Assembly: GCA_017615835.1 (NCBI GenBank)
Contig: JAFZZI010000007.1
Location: forward strand, 186,001 to 250,000
Direction of reading: 5' to 3'
DNA length: 64,000 bases
DNA from: Bacteroidaceae bacterium
Lineage (GTDB): Bacteria > Bacteroidota > Bacteroidia > Bacteroidales > Bacteroidaceae
The position numbers and the translations under genes are program-made. A model generated the notes under the pieces. It had not been told where the DNA came from and did not search any database. It worked only from the letters and a program-made list of their open reading frames with translations. Positions 30,797-38,220 of the stretch are shown one piece after another (positions within the stretch are counted from its first letter, which is position 1; each line of letters starts with the position of its first letter).

Positions 30797-31798
30797 TCAG
30801 TACAGGCTCTTATATGCCTGAAAAGCCCTGGCTTTCCGGGATGTGGCAGTTATTCCATACTCACCCCCAATGACTTCACTCCCCCATTCCGTGGGGGTTC
30901 TCCAGTCTCTGCTGTCAACTATGTCCAGCCATGAATTCTCGCTGTTGTTGCCTGTCCACGACCAGGGGATGTAACCATACTTCAATTTGTTGCAGGTCTT
31001 CATTATGACTCTGTGATCGGCTTTGCATCCAAGGTTGTTGTCTCCTTCCGCATAGTTATAGCCAAACTCGCCGACGATGAGCGGCAACTTCTGTTTTCGA
31101 GCCTCTCTAAGTTTTAAAACAATTCTGTCGGGGTCATTCCATGAACCATACATATGAACAGATAAGAGGATATTATGCTTAGGATCATTCTTGATAAGCC
31201 TGCGACCGTAAAGCAAGAACGGATCAATGTTCTGTCCCCAACCTGGAGCATCAACCACTATTGTAGAAACGTATCCGGCAGCTCTCATCACATTTACCGC
31301 CTCGGTATAAGCTTCTAACCACTTGTCCGGCGTAATGTCATTGTTACCCCATTCGTTTGCTATGTTTACCAGAAGAAATCTCTCGTACTTACGCAGCATC
31401 CTGACAACGTCGTCACGGGCATACCAGCCCGCCATGTCCAACAGACGTTCCTTTGAATTGCTGCCCGTAACATCGTGAAGTTCAACCATCGGAACCATCT
31501 CCAACTCGATGCAGCGGTTCACTATTCTCTCCAACTCGCTGACTTGACCACTGGTCTGCCATACTATACGTACTGTATTGGCACCAATCTCCTGAATATG
31601 GAAAAGAGCGTTGAAGGCCTGTTCACGAAACCAGGCATGGGGATTATTCACCCCTCTTATAACAAAAGCCTGGCCTGAAGCATCAATCAGCTTTTCGCGT
31701 CTTGTGGTAAAGTAATCTTTGGCTCCCCAAACGGGAACTGACACGAAGAACAGCATAAATATAAGAAGACTCTTCGCACGGAATCCGGTCATCTTCAC
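30797..31798 (-). CDS. Secreted glycoside hydrolase family 5 (beta-mannanase/cellulase-like)
   Basis: 333 residues with a signal peptide (LLIFMLFFVSVPVWGA, cleaved near residue 25). GH5 features: GANTVRIVW on the third strand, the acid/base Glu in IANEWGN, a tyrosine strand SVHMYGSW, the nucleophile Glu in LIVGEFGYN, and a late WSWTGN strand. The DASGQAFVIRGVNNPHAW beginning is closest to the beta-1,4-mannanase branch in my memory, but cellulase or another beta-glucanase is possible. It lies 33 nt after the ybjQ-like gene and is not next to any SusC/D pair, so it is not part of an obvious polysaccharide utilisation locus. Confidence 0.85.
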   Translation of the reverse strand: MKMTGFRAKSLLIFMLFFVSVPVWGAKDYFTTRREKLIDASGQAFVIRGVNNPHAWFREQAFNALFHIQEIGANTVRIVWQTSGQVSELERIVNRCIELEMVPMVELHDVTGSNSKERLLDMAGWYARDDVVRMLRKYERFLLVNIANEWGNNDITPDKWLEAYTEAVNVMRAAGYVSTIVVDAPGWGQNIDPFLLYGRRLIKNDPKHNILLSVHMYGSWNDPDRIVLKLREARKQKLPLIVGEFGYNYAEGDNNLGCKADHRVIMKTCNKLKYGYIPWSWTGNNSENSWLDIVDSRDWRTPTEWGSEVIGGEYGITATSRKARAFQAYKSLY

Positions 31799-31831
31799 GC
31801 AGATAAGTTAAACTCCACACCTATGCCGGAT

Positions 31832-32152
31832 TCAGTCCAGTCTGACCGCAGTTCCGGAGGCAATTACCATAAGCATATTATTGCCCTGGCCCAGAACTTC
31901 ATAGTCAACATCGATGCCTACTACAGCATCTGCACCTCTGTCACGGGCACGTTGCTCCATTTCCTTAAGGGCCCTGTCTCTGGCCTCCATGAGTTCGCCC
32001 TCATACGACGAAGAACGTCCACCTATGATATTTCTCAGCGAAGCCCCGAAATCCTTGATAAAATCCACCCCGGACACAACTTCGCCAAAAACTATTCCTT
32101 TGTACTCGATGATAGTTCTGTTCTCTACTGTCGGTGTAGTAGTCAATATCAT
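31832..32152 (-). CDS. YbjQ family protein
   Basis: 106 residues from the ATG at 32152 ([19 protein letters not shown]), the canonical beginning of the YbjQ/UPF0145 family, which forms pentamers and is sometimes called a heavy-metal-binding domain. It ends in [17 protein letters not shown] as the family does. Function is unknown. A longer frame exists but would begin upstream of the promoter at 32159-32188. It probably shares a transcript with the GH5 gene, without obvious functional connection. Confidence 0.88.
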   Translation of the reverse strand: MILTTTPTVENRTIIEYKGIVFGEVVSGVDFIKDFGASLRNIIGGRSSSYEGELMEARDRALKEMEQRARDRGADAVVGIDVDYEVLGQGNNMLMVIASGTAVRLD

Positions 32153-32158
32153 ATCGCT

Positions 32159-32188
32159 TGCAGATAACAAATTGAATCTTCTCCCAAA
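32159..32188 (-). promoter_or_regulatory. Promoter of the ybjQ-GH5 unit
   Basis: TTTG (32188-32185), 18 nt, TATCTGCA (32166-32159): close to the Bacteroidetes consensus and only a few bases before the ybjQ start, so the leader is very short. Confidence 0.45.
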
Positions 32189-32192
32189 GCTA

Positions 32193-32585
32193 ATGATAAT
32201 AGACGAAAAAACCAACCTAAAGAAGAATAAAAGGTTTTTTAAAAAGTATTATGACTTTGGACATACATTTGAACATTACATCGTTCAGGAGATCCTTGCA
32301 TACAGGGGTTACTTCAGAAGGAGGGAGAAAATTTCATACTGGCATACATATACAGGTCTTGAAGTTGATCTTGTTATCGGTGATGCCAGGATCGCAATTG
32401 AAATAAAATCAATCGAAGAGGTTATGAGCAGGCATAAGACCGGACTCAATGCGTTTAAGGAAGAGTATCCTGATTGCAGAACCATTTTGGTATCACTTGA
32501 CTCCATAACAAGACCATCGGCAGGAATGGAACTAATCTATGTGAACGACTTTCTCAAGATGCTCTGGAATGGTGAAATATTCTAA
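32193..32585 (+). pseudogene. 3' remnant of a DUF4143-type AAA ATPase
   Basis: An open stretch of about 130 codons matching only the C-terminal part of the ATPases that carry DUF4143, a PD-(D/E)XK-like domain: DFGHTFEHYIVQEIL, SYWHTYTGLEVDLVIGD, IAIEIKS and a terminal NDFLKMLWNGEIF. The intact family has an N-terminal P-loop ATPase of about 300 residues, absent here and replaced by the divergent ybjQ promoter. I read it as a gene truncated by deletion. The nuclease-like core E..VDLVIGD...AIEIKS is still intact, so a small expressed domain is not excluded. Confidence 0.65.
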
Positions 32586-32659
32586 TATTACTATGATGGA
32601 GTAGTGTAATATTGGCAGATTATGACTCTGTGCCTCGCACAAACACAATAAAAAATAGG

Positions 32660-32675
32660 TACGCGCGCGCGCGTA
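32660..32675. repeat. 16-bp alternating CG palindrome
   Basis: TACGCGCGCGCGCGTA is perfectly self-complementary and alternates purine and pyrimidine, so it could form Z-DNA or a cruciform. It directly precedes the tandem repeat array. Confidence 0.8.
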
Positions 32676-32680
32676 GGAAA

Positions 32681-32803
32681 AGACCCATATCTGAATAAAA
32701 AAAGACCCATATCTAAATTTGCTCAGACCCATATCTGAGCATGCTTCAGACCCATATCTAAAAATGCTCAGACCCATATCTAAATTTGCTCAGACCCATA
32801 TCT
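32681..32803. repeat. Tandem array: six copies of AGACCCATATCT at 22-23 bp period
   Basis: Copies start at 32681, 32703, 32725, 32748, 32770 and 32792. The 12-bp core AGACCCATATCT is invariant, while the 10-11 bp between copies vary (aaatttgctc, gagcatgcttc, aaaaatgctc). The period is about two helical turns. Core and spacers are far too short for a CRISPR. On the minus strand it reads in frame as MGLSKFRYGS-like repeats, but I see no reason to treat it as a gene. Confidence 0.9.
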
Positions 32804-33085
32804 TTTCAGAGTCAGTTGTCTGACCCTCCTGAAACACATCCGGACACTACCCTTTTTCCCACACTGAGTGCATCCAAAATTACAATTAATTTGCTGTAAC
32901 ACAGAACTTTGATTATATCTGAAGTTGAAATCACAGAAGCGAAGGCCGGATTATGCAGAAAACAGTTGGAATGCCGGGGTCAATTGCATGCCTGATGATG
33001 CTTGCAGCGGTGCTCGTTACAATGTCAGGGGTGCAGTAAAGAGATCAAGACGAAATAATAAATATGGGATGACAAAAGAGTCTTT

Positions 33086-33117
33086 TTTGTTCTGCTCCCC
33101 CATTTTTCGTATTTTTG
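33086..33117 (+). promoter_or_regulatory. Promoter of guaA
   Basis: TTTG (33086-33089), 20 nt, TATTTTTG (33110-33117): consensus Bacteroidetes promoter. The expected start near 33124 leaves only about 12 nt before the guaA ATG, so there is no attenuator leader here, unlike the other glutamine-using operons. Confidence 0.75.
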
Positions 33118-33135
33118 CATGTACTATTCTTTCGT

Positions 33136-34689
33136 ATGCAACAGAAAATAATAATTCTAGACTTCGGCTCACAGACCACTCAACTAATAGCCCGCCGTAT
33201 TCGTGAACTTAACACCTTCTGTGAGATTCTTCCTTACAACAGATTCCCGCATGATGATCCTTCTGTGATAGGAGTCGTCTTGAGTGGCTCGCCATTCAGC
33301 GTATATGGGAAGGATGCCTTCACTCTTGATCTTGACGGAATAATCGGACACTATCCTGTTCTTGGAATCTGTTATGGAGCGCAACTTATTGCACATTCCC
33401 TCGGCGGAAAGGTTGAACCTCAAGGTACGCGTGAATTTGGCCGTGCCCAACTTGAAATTGCTTTTCCTGACAATCCCTTATTGAAAGGACTTGACAACCC
33501 GACACAAGTCTGGATGAGTCATGGTGACACCATAACAGGACTGCCTGAAGGATTCCATGTAATAGCATCTACAAAAACTGTACGTTTCGCTGCATATCAG
33601 TCGGACACCTTGCCCGTCTGGGGTGTGCAGTTTCATCCTGAGGTTTATCATTCCCTCCAAGGCAGCCGATTGCTGGAAAACTTTGTCATCGACATCTGCG
33701 GCAGCTTGAAACAGTGGAGTCCTTCTGGCTTTGTGGAGAGCAGCGTGTCCTCTCTTCGCGAACAGCTTGGGAATGACCGTGTCATTCTGGGTCTCTCCGG
33801 AGGAGTTGACTCTTCTGTGACAGCCATGCTGCTTAACAAGGCTGTCGGCGACAGGCTTACCTGCATATTCGTAAACCACGGCCTGCTCCGCAAGAACGAG
33901 TATGAAGATGTTATTCGTTTGTACGAGGGACTTGGACTGAACGTAGTGGGAGTGGATGCTTCCGAGATGTTTTTCAGCCGTCTGAAAGGTGTTTCTGAAC
34001 CTGAACGCAAGCGAAAGATTATAGGAGCAGGATTCATTGAAGTGTTCGAAAACGAAGCCCGCAAAATAACCGATGCACGATGGCTCGCCCAGGGAACAAT
34101 CTACCCGGACCGCATAGAAAGCCTGAATATTACCGGCAAGGTCATCAAGAGCCATCATAATGTCGGAGGACTGCCTGACAGAATGAACCTAAGCCTGTGC
34201 GAACCTTTGAAGTGGCTTTTCAAAGACGAAGTAAGACGCGTCGGCCGTGAGATGGGAATGCCGGAGAAACTCGTGTCACGGCATCCTTTCCCAGGCCCCG
34301 GTCTTGCCGTACGTATTCTGGGTGAGGTTACTCCCGAAAAAGTCAGGATTCTGCAGGAGGCCGATGACATATACATCAAGGCTTTGCGCAGCTGGAAAAC
34401 TGGAGAGCCTGGTATGGAAAAACCTCTTTACGATCAGATATGGCAGGCGGGAGCAATTCTTCTGTCCGACGTCAGGAGCGTAGGCGTGATGGGTGATGAG
34501 CGCACTTACGAAAATGCAATAGCTCTGCGTGCCGTCACCAGCACTGATGCCATGACTGCCGATTGGGCACACCTTCCTTACGATTTTCTGGCTCAGGTCA
34601 GCAACGACATAATAAACAGCGTGAAAGGAGTGAACCGCGTATGCTACGATATCTCCTCCAAACCGCCATCAACCATTGAATGGGAGTAA
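33136..34689 (+). CDS. guaA: GMP synthase (glutamine-hydrolysing)
   Basis: Aminates XMP to GMP using glutamine. Class I amidotransferase domain (residues ~1-190) with the nucleophile in GICYGAQ and the pair in [12 protein letters not shown] pyrophosphatase domain with [12 protein letters not shown] near residue 220, then the dimerisation domain ending in PPSTIEWE. 517 residues. The ATG at 33136 ([13 protein letters not shown]) is chosen because the promoter -7 box overlaps the longer alternative frame. Confidence 0.97.
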   Translation: MQQKIIILDFGSQTTQLIARRIRELNTFCEILPYNRFPHDDPSVIGVVLSGSPFSVYGKDAFTLDLDGIIGHYPVLGICYGAQLIAHSLGGKVEPQGTREFGRAQLEIAFPDNPLLKGLDNPTQVWMSHGDTITGLPEGFHVIASTKTVRFAAYQSDTLPVWGVQFHPEVYHSLQGSRLLENFVIDICGSLKQWSPSGFVESSVSSLREQLGNDRVILGLSGGVDSSVTAMLLNKAVGDRLTCIFVNHGLLRKNEYEDVIRLYEGLGLNVVGVDASEMFFSRLKGVSEPERKRKIIGAGFIEVFENEARKITDARWLAQGTIYPDRIESLNITGKVIKSHHNVGGLPDRMNLSLCEPLKWLFKDEVRRVGREMGMPEKLVSRHPFPGPGLAVRILGEVTPEKVRILQEADDIYIKALRSWKTGEPGMEKPLYDQIWQAGAILLSDVRSVGVMGDERTYENAIALRAVTSTDAMTADWAHLPYDFLAQVSNDIINSVKGVNRVCYDISSKPPSTIEWE

Positions 34690-34764
34690 AAGAAATTTTT
34701 TACCTATATCCGTTGTGGACTATGTCATCGGATAAGTCAGGGATAATCGGCAAAACTGTTCTAT

Positions 34765-36519
34765 ATGCTGAAGTTCAGGAATATCACATTATTTGAAATT
34801 CCGACATTGCAGAAGTACATAAAGGACAGTACACGACAGAATTGCGACTTTTCACTCGCGAACCTTTGTGGCTGGCAGTTTTTTTACAATACCCAGTTAG
34901 CAGAATCCGAAGACTGGCTGTTCATCCGTTTCCAGATGGATGGAAGACTTGCCTATGCTCTACCCCATTACAGGAATAACGGTCAGAAAAACACAATTAA
35001 TGACGCCGATTATATTGAAGGCCTGCGCAAGGCCATCATGAAGGCTTATTCCGACTCCGTGCTGATGGGTCAACAGTTTATCATGATGTGTACTGACGAT
35101 GCTGCCGAAAAGGCTGTTTCAGAAGCCGTACCTGTTCAGCTCCAAACTCTGTCCAATCCTGATTTATGTGATTATATTTACAGCTGTACGAAACTTCAAT
35201 TGTTGGCAGGCAAGAAACTCCAGTCAAAGCGAAACCATGTCAATCGTTTCAGGAAGCTGTATCCTGACTACAAATATGTAAGCCTGACGGAAGAGACTGC
35301 AACACAGTGTCTTGAAGTGGAAAAGAAATGGATACAGGCTAAGAGAGAGAGTTATGACGGAGATGTATCCGCCTACGACGCTGAGTACCGGTTCATGACC
35401 TTCACTCTTTCAAACTGGCAGCGTCTGGGCCTGACAGGGGGTGCCATCTTCGTGAACGGCACTATGGTTGCTTTCTCCTTCGGCTGTCCCATAAACAACT
35501 ACACCTTCGATGTATGCTGCGAAAAAGCAGACACCTCTTTCGAGGGATCTTTCAGCATTATAAACCAGGAATTCGCATGCCATCTTCCACCACAATATAT
35601 CTACATAAACCGTGAAGAAGACCTTGGCAATCCCGGTCTGAGACAAGCCAAATCTTCTTACATTCCGGATATCCGGCTCTGCAAGAGACTGGTTATGTCC
35701 GTCAACCCCGATCACCAGTTTCTTGATACAGATACCGCCACACGGCAGACAATCAAGTTATGGAGTGACACATTCCATGACCCGGAGCAATTTATCCGCC
35801 TCTATTTCAGTCGCATTTTCAGCAGCAGTCACAACATCACGGCCCAGTTGGAAGGCTGTGTCGCCGGGGCTCTGCAGTTGCTTCCACACACTTTCAGATG
35901 GAATCGAAGCAAATTGTCTGCGGCATATCTGAGCGGTCTCGCCGTAAAATCCACCTTACGCCGCCAGGGTATTGGTTCGGCATTGCTTTCGCAGGCACAT
36001 CTTGCCGCCTTCAACAAAGGCAAGAGCATTATATTTCTCATCCCCGCAGAAAAGTGGCTGTTCGGCTGGTATGCAAGTCACGGCTACGCTGACATAGCAA
36101 AGTGTCTGCCTCCTCCATCCGGTTTCGAAAGCATGGATTTTGTTTCGTTTGACCATTGGCAGAATGACAAGTCATGCATATTGCTTAAAGACCCTGAAGG
36201 CTTCAGCATCTACCTTCAGGATTACAGAGCCACTCCTGCCAATCTACGCCAATCCGCTATAATTCCCGCCATGCTCCGTATTATCAATGTCCACGAGGTA
36301 CTCTCAACATACGCTGACCTGCATCCGGAGGCGGAACAGACAATTAACGTCTGCGGTGACGAAGACCTGCCGCAGAACAATGCCTGTTTCCGTATCTCGA
36401 ACGGTATTGTACAACGGTCATATATCCGACAACCCCAGTCAGAGACACTTACATTGGCTCAACTGGCAGAAAAACTCTTTGCAGGTGAGCAGCCATCCAT
36501 GAGTCTGATGTTCATATAA
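34765..36519 (+). CDS. DUF2156-GNAT fusion protein
   Basis: 584 residues. The first ~310 match DUF2156, the lysyl/acyl-transferase-like fold related to the C-terminal domain of phosphatidylglycerol lysyltransferase (FEIPTLQKYIKDS, KKLQSKRNHVNRFRKLYP, EDLGNPGLRQAKSSYIP). From residue ~335 a GNAT acetyltransferase domain follows, with its acetyl-CoA loop in LRRQGIGSALL near residue 405 and FGWYASHGY after it. In relatives I recall, these are usually two adjacent genes; here the frame is continuous with no stop. Substrates are unknown; a lipid, peptide or tRNA-linked aminoacyl acceptor is possible. It follows guaA by 75 nt on the same strand. Confidence 0.8.
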   Translation: MLKFRNITLFEIPTLQKYIKDSTRQNCDFSLANLCGWQFFYNTQLAESEDWLFIRFQMDGRLAYALPHYRNNGQKNTINDADYIEGLRKAIMKAYSDSVLMGQQFIMMCTDDAAEKAVSEAVPVQLQTLSNPDLCDYIYSCTKLQLLAGKKLQSKRNHVNRFRKLYPDYKYVSLTEETATQCLEVEKKWIQAKRESYDGDVSAYDAEYRFMTFTLSNWQRLGLTGGAIFVNGTMVAFSFGCPINNYTFDVCCEKADTSFEGSFSIINQEFACHLPPQYIYINREEDLGNPGLRQAKSSYIPDIRLCKRLVMSVNPDHQFLDTDTATRQTIKLWSDTFHDPEQFIRLYFSRIFSSSHNITAQLEGCVAGALQLLPHTFRWNRSKLSAAYLSGLAVKSTLRRQGIGSALLSQAHLAAFNKGKSIIFLIPAEKWLFGWYASHGYADIAKCLPPPSGFESMDFVSFDHWQNDKSCILLKDPEGFSIYLQDYRATPANLRQSAIIPAMLRIINVHEVLSTYADLHPEAEQTINVCGDEDLPQNNACFRISNGIVQRSYIRQPQSETLTLAQLAEKLFAGEQPSMSLMFI

Positions 36520-36569
36520 GGGGTGTCATCCCCGTTCCATCAGACAGTCAAAGAAATGATTTTCAGAAA

Positions 36570-38072
36570 TCAGCCGTTGTTGATATTACTCTCGACGTAT
36601 CTGAGCAGACTATCCTCGTTAAGTTCGCTGCGCAAGTTTGTATCATTAAAAGCGGTCAGATACTTTATGAAGTAATCTACAATACTGTCAGAGAAGACAC
36701 CGCGAGAAGTGTATATTTCCCTGTCTTTTGCCAGTTCAGCTGCCGCTTCGACACAACTGCCGGGTAACTGTTCAAGTGACTCTTGAATAGCCTTGTTGGT
36801 TGCATCGTGTATATTGACTCCCAGGCCGACGAATGTACGTTCAGCAACCTCAAGTCCGTTTGGAATCTCAAAACCGTAACGTGCCGCACAACAAAGGGCT
36901 GCCATGAGCAGATATGTATCGGCGAAACCGTCGGAGGCTCGCCACTCGAATGTCTGTTTCTCACTGAAATCCTTGTCATCTTCTCTCTCAAGCGGATTAC
37001 ACTTGGAGGCCATGTCCATCTTGCTCAGCCAGCCAAGTGGAACACGGACCAGAGCACTGCGATTTGAGAAAGACCAGCAGAGGGACGTAGGCGCTTCCTG
37101 ATGCGGAACAAGACGCATGAAAGAGAGCGGATGCGGATTTCCGAAGGCAGGCAGTGATGTTCCGGCTTCCATGAAACCGGCAATGGCCTTACGGGCCTCA
37201 TCAGTCAACTCACCGTTCCTGACGGTTGCAGTATGACCATCCTTTGTGAAACGGCAATGTACGTGCATTCCCGAACCGGCCTTTCCGACGGTGATCTTGG
37301 GAGCGAATGTCAATGTGACTCCATGCCTGTAAGCAAGCTGACGCATCACCCATTTTGCGATGACAAGCTGATCTGCTGCATCCTCTATGTCCGTCGGCAG
37401 AAATTCTATCTCGTTCTGCTCGTAAATCTTCCCATCCTGAGTAAAGTTGCCAACCTCACTGTGGCCGTACTTGATTAGTCCTCCACATTGGGCTATGAGT
37501 CTCATAGCCTCATACCGGAGATCTGAGAACTTATTGAAGGGAGCGCTTTCATGATAGCCTTTCTGGTCTGGAGTAAGATACAGTTCCTCTGCTTTTGCTA
37601 TTACATAATACTCCAACTCTCCCATTGTCTCCATATTCAGGCCTGTAACGCTTCGGAACTGCTGGTGGGCTTTGTGGAGGATATATTGGGGACTGCTCTC
37701 AAAGGGGTTTCCGTCACGGTCAAAAAAACTGCATAAGAGGTCAACAGTGGGAATCTCACTGAAAGGATTGACAAAAGCCGTCTTATAGCGTGGGATAACG
37801 TAAAGGTCGCTTTTTCCTGCCTCGATGAAGGGGAAAAGACTGCTTCCGTCAACCCGTTCTCCGGCCTGAAGTATATTCTCAAGATGTTCGAGACTGTTCA
37901 ACACAAATCCCAGGGTCTTAAGTTTGCCGTCCCATCCGCAATAATGGAAGTTCACAAACCGTACGGTATTCTCCCTGCAGTAACGTACTATATCGCTGCA
38001 TGTGAATTCAGCGGCCGGCTTCTGTAGGAACCTTACAATCAGGTTCGGGTTCATCTCAATTTTACTGTTCAT
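36570..38072 (-). CDS. glnA: Glutamine synthetase, type I-like
   Basis: A second glutamine synthetase, 500 residues, unrelated in length and detail to GSIII at 10655-12841. The beta-grasp N domain contains FVNFHYCGWDGKLKTLGF. The catalytic domain keeps GELEYYV (metal-binding Glu), the NEIEF motif, GSGMHVHCRF (metal-binding His), NRSALVRVP (the Arg of the active site) and FEWRASDG. The adenylylation tyrosine region of enterobacterial GlnA is not recognisable. It has its own promoter and faces away from dipeptidyl peptidase III. It may be a true assimilatory enzyme used under other conditions, or a gamma-glutamyl ligase that uses another amine; the sequence does not settle this. Confidence 0.85.
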   Translation of the reverse strand: MNSKIEMNPNLIVRFLQKPAAEFTCSDIVRYCRENTVRFVNFHYCGWDGKLKTLGFVLNSLEHLENILQAGERVDGSSLFPFIEAGKSDLYVIPRYKTAFVNPFSEIPTVDLLCSFFDRDGNPFESSPQYILHKAHQQFRSVTGLNMETMGELEYYVIAKAEELYLTPDQKGYHESAPFNKFSDLRYEAMRLIAQCGGLIKYGHSEVGNFTQDGKIYEQNEIEFLPTDIEDAADQLVIAKWVMRQLAYRHGVTLTFAPKITVGKAGSGMHVHCRFTKDGHTATVRNGELTDEARKAIAGFMEAGTSLPAFGNPHPLSFMRLVPHQEAPTSLCWSFSNRSALVRVPLGWLSKMDMASKCNPLEREDDKDFSEKQTFEWRASDGFADTYLLMAALCCAARYGFEIPNGLEVAERTFVGLGVNIHDATNKAIQESLEQLPGSCVEAAAELAKDREIYTSRGVFSDSIVDYFIKYLTAFNDTNLRSELNEDSLLRYVESNINNG

Positions 38073-38098
38073 CTCAATTGTTTTTTATCCTTTTGTTA

Positions 38099-38106
38099 CA
38101 AAAATA
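38099..38106 (-). promoter_or_regulatory. -7 box upstream of the type I glutamine synthetase
   Basis: TATTTTTG, 27 nt before the ATG. No clear -33 element. The predicted leader is short, with no room for an attenuator. Confidence 0.5.
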
Positions 38107-38220
38107 TGCAAAATAGTCTTCTCTATAGGATAGACGAAACAAAAAAACCATAATATTTGCACCTGAAAAGACAGGGAACTGACTTTGCAGGTTACTTACG
38201 ATGATTTCACTTTACAGGAA

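Larger units (their letters stand above)
32586..33085. other. 500-bp gene-free region upstream of guaA
   Basis: Holds the alternating CG palindrome (32660-32675) and the 22-bp tandem repeat (32681-32803). From 32804 to the guaA promoter at 33086 there are only short frames with no recognisable content, and I name nothing there. Confidence 0.6.

Noticed and set aside
32532..32777. Minus-strand ORF with MGLSKFRYGS-like repeats
   Set aside because: It is the translation of the tandem DNA repeat plus antisense of the ATPase remnant; no start signal or family.
32681..32803. Tandem repeat considered as a CRISPR array
   Set aside because: A 12-bp core with 10-11 bp spacers is far below CRISPR unit sizes, spacers repeat each other and no cas gene is near.
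38185..38220. TTG-led extension of the dipeptidyl peptidase III gene
   Set aside because: It would put 12 hydrophilic residues before the signal peptide and lipobox.
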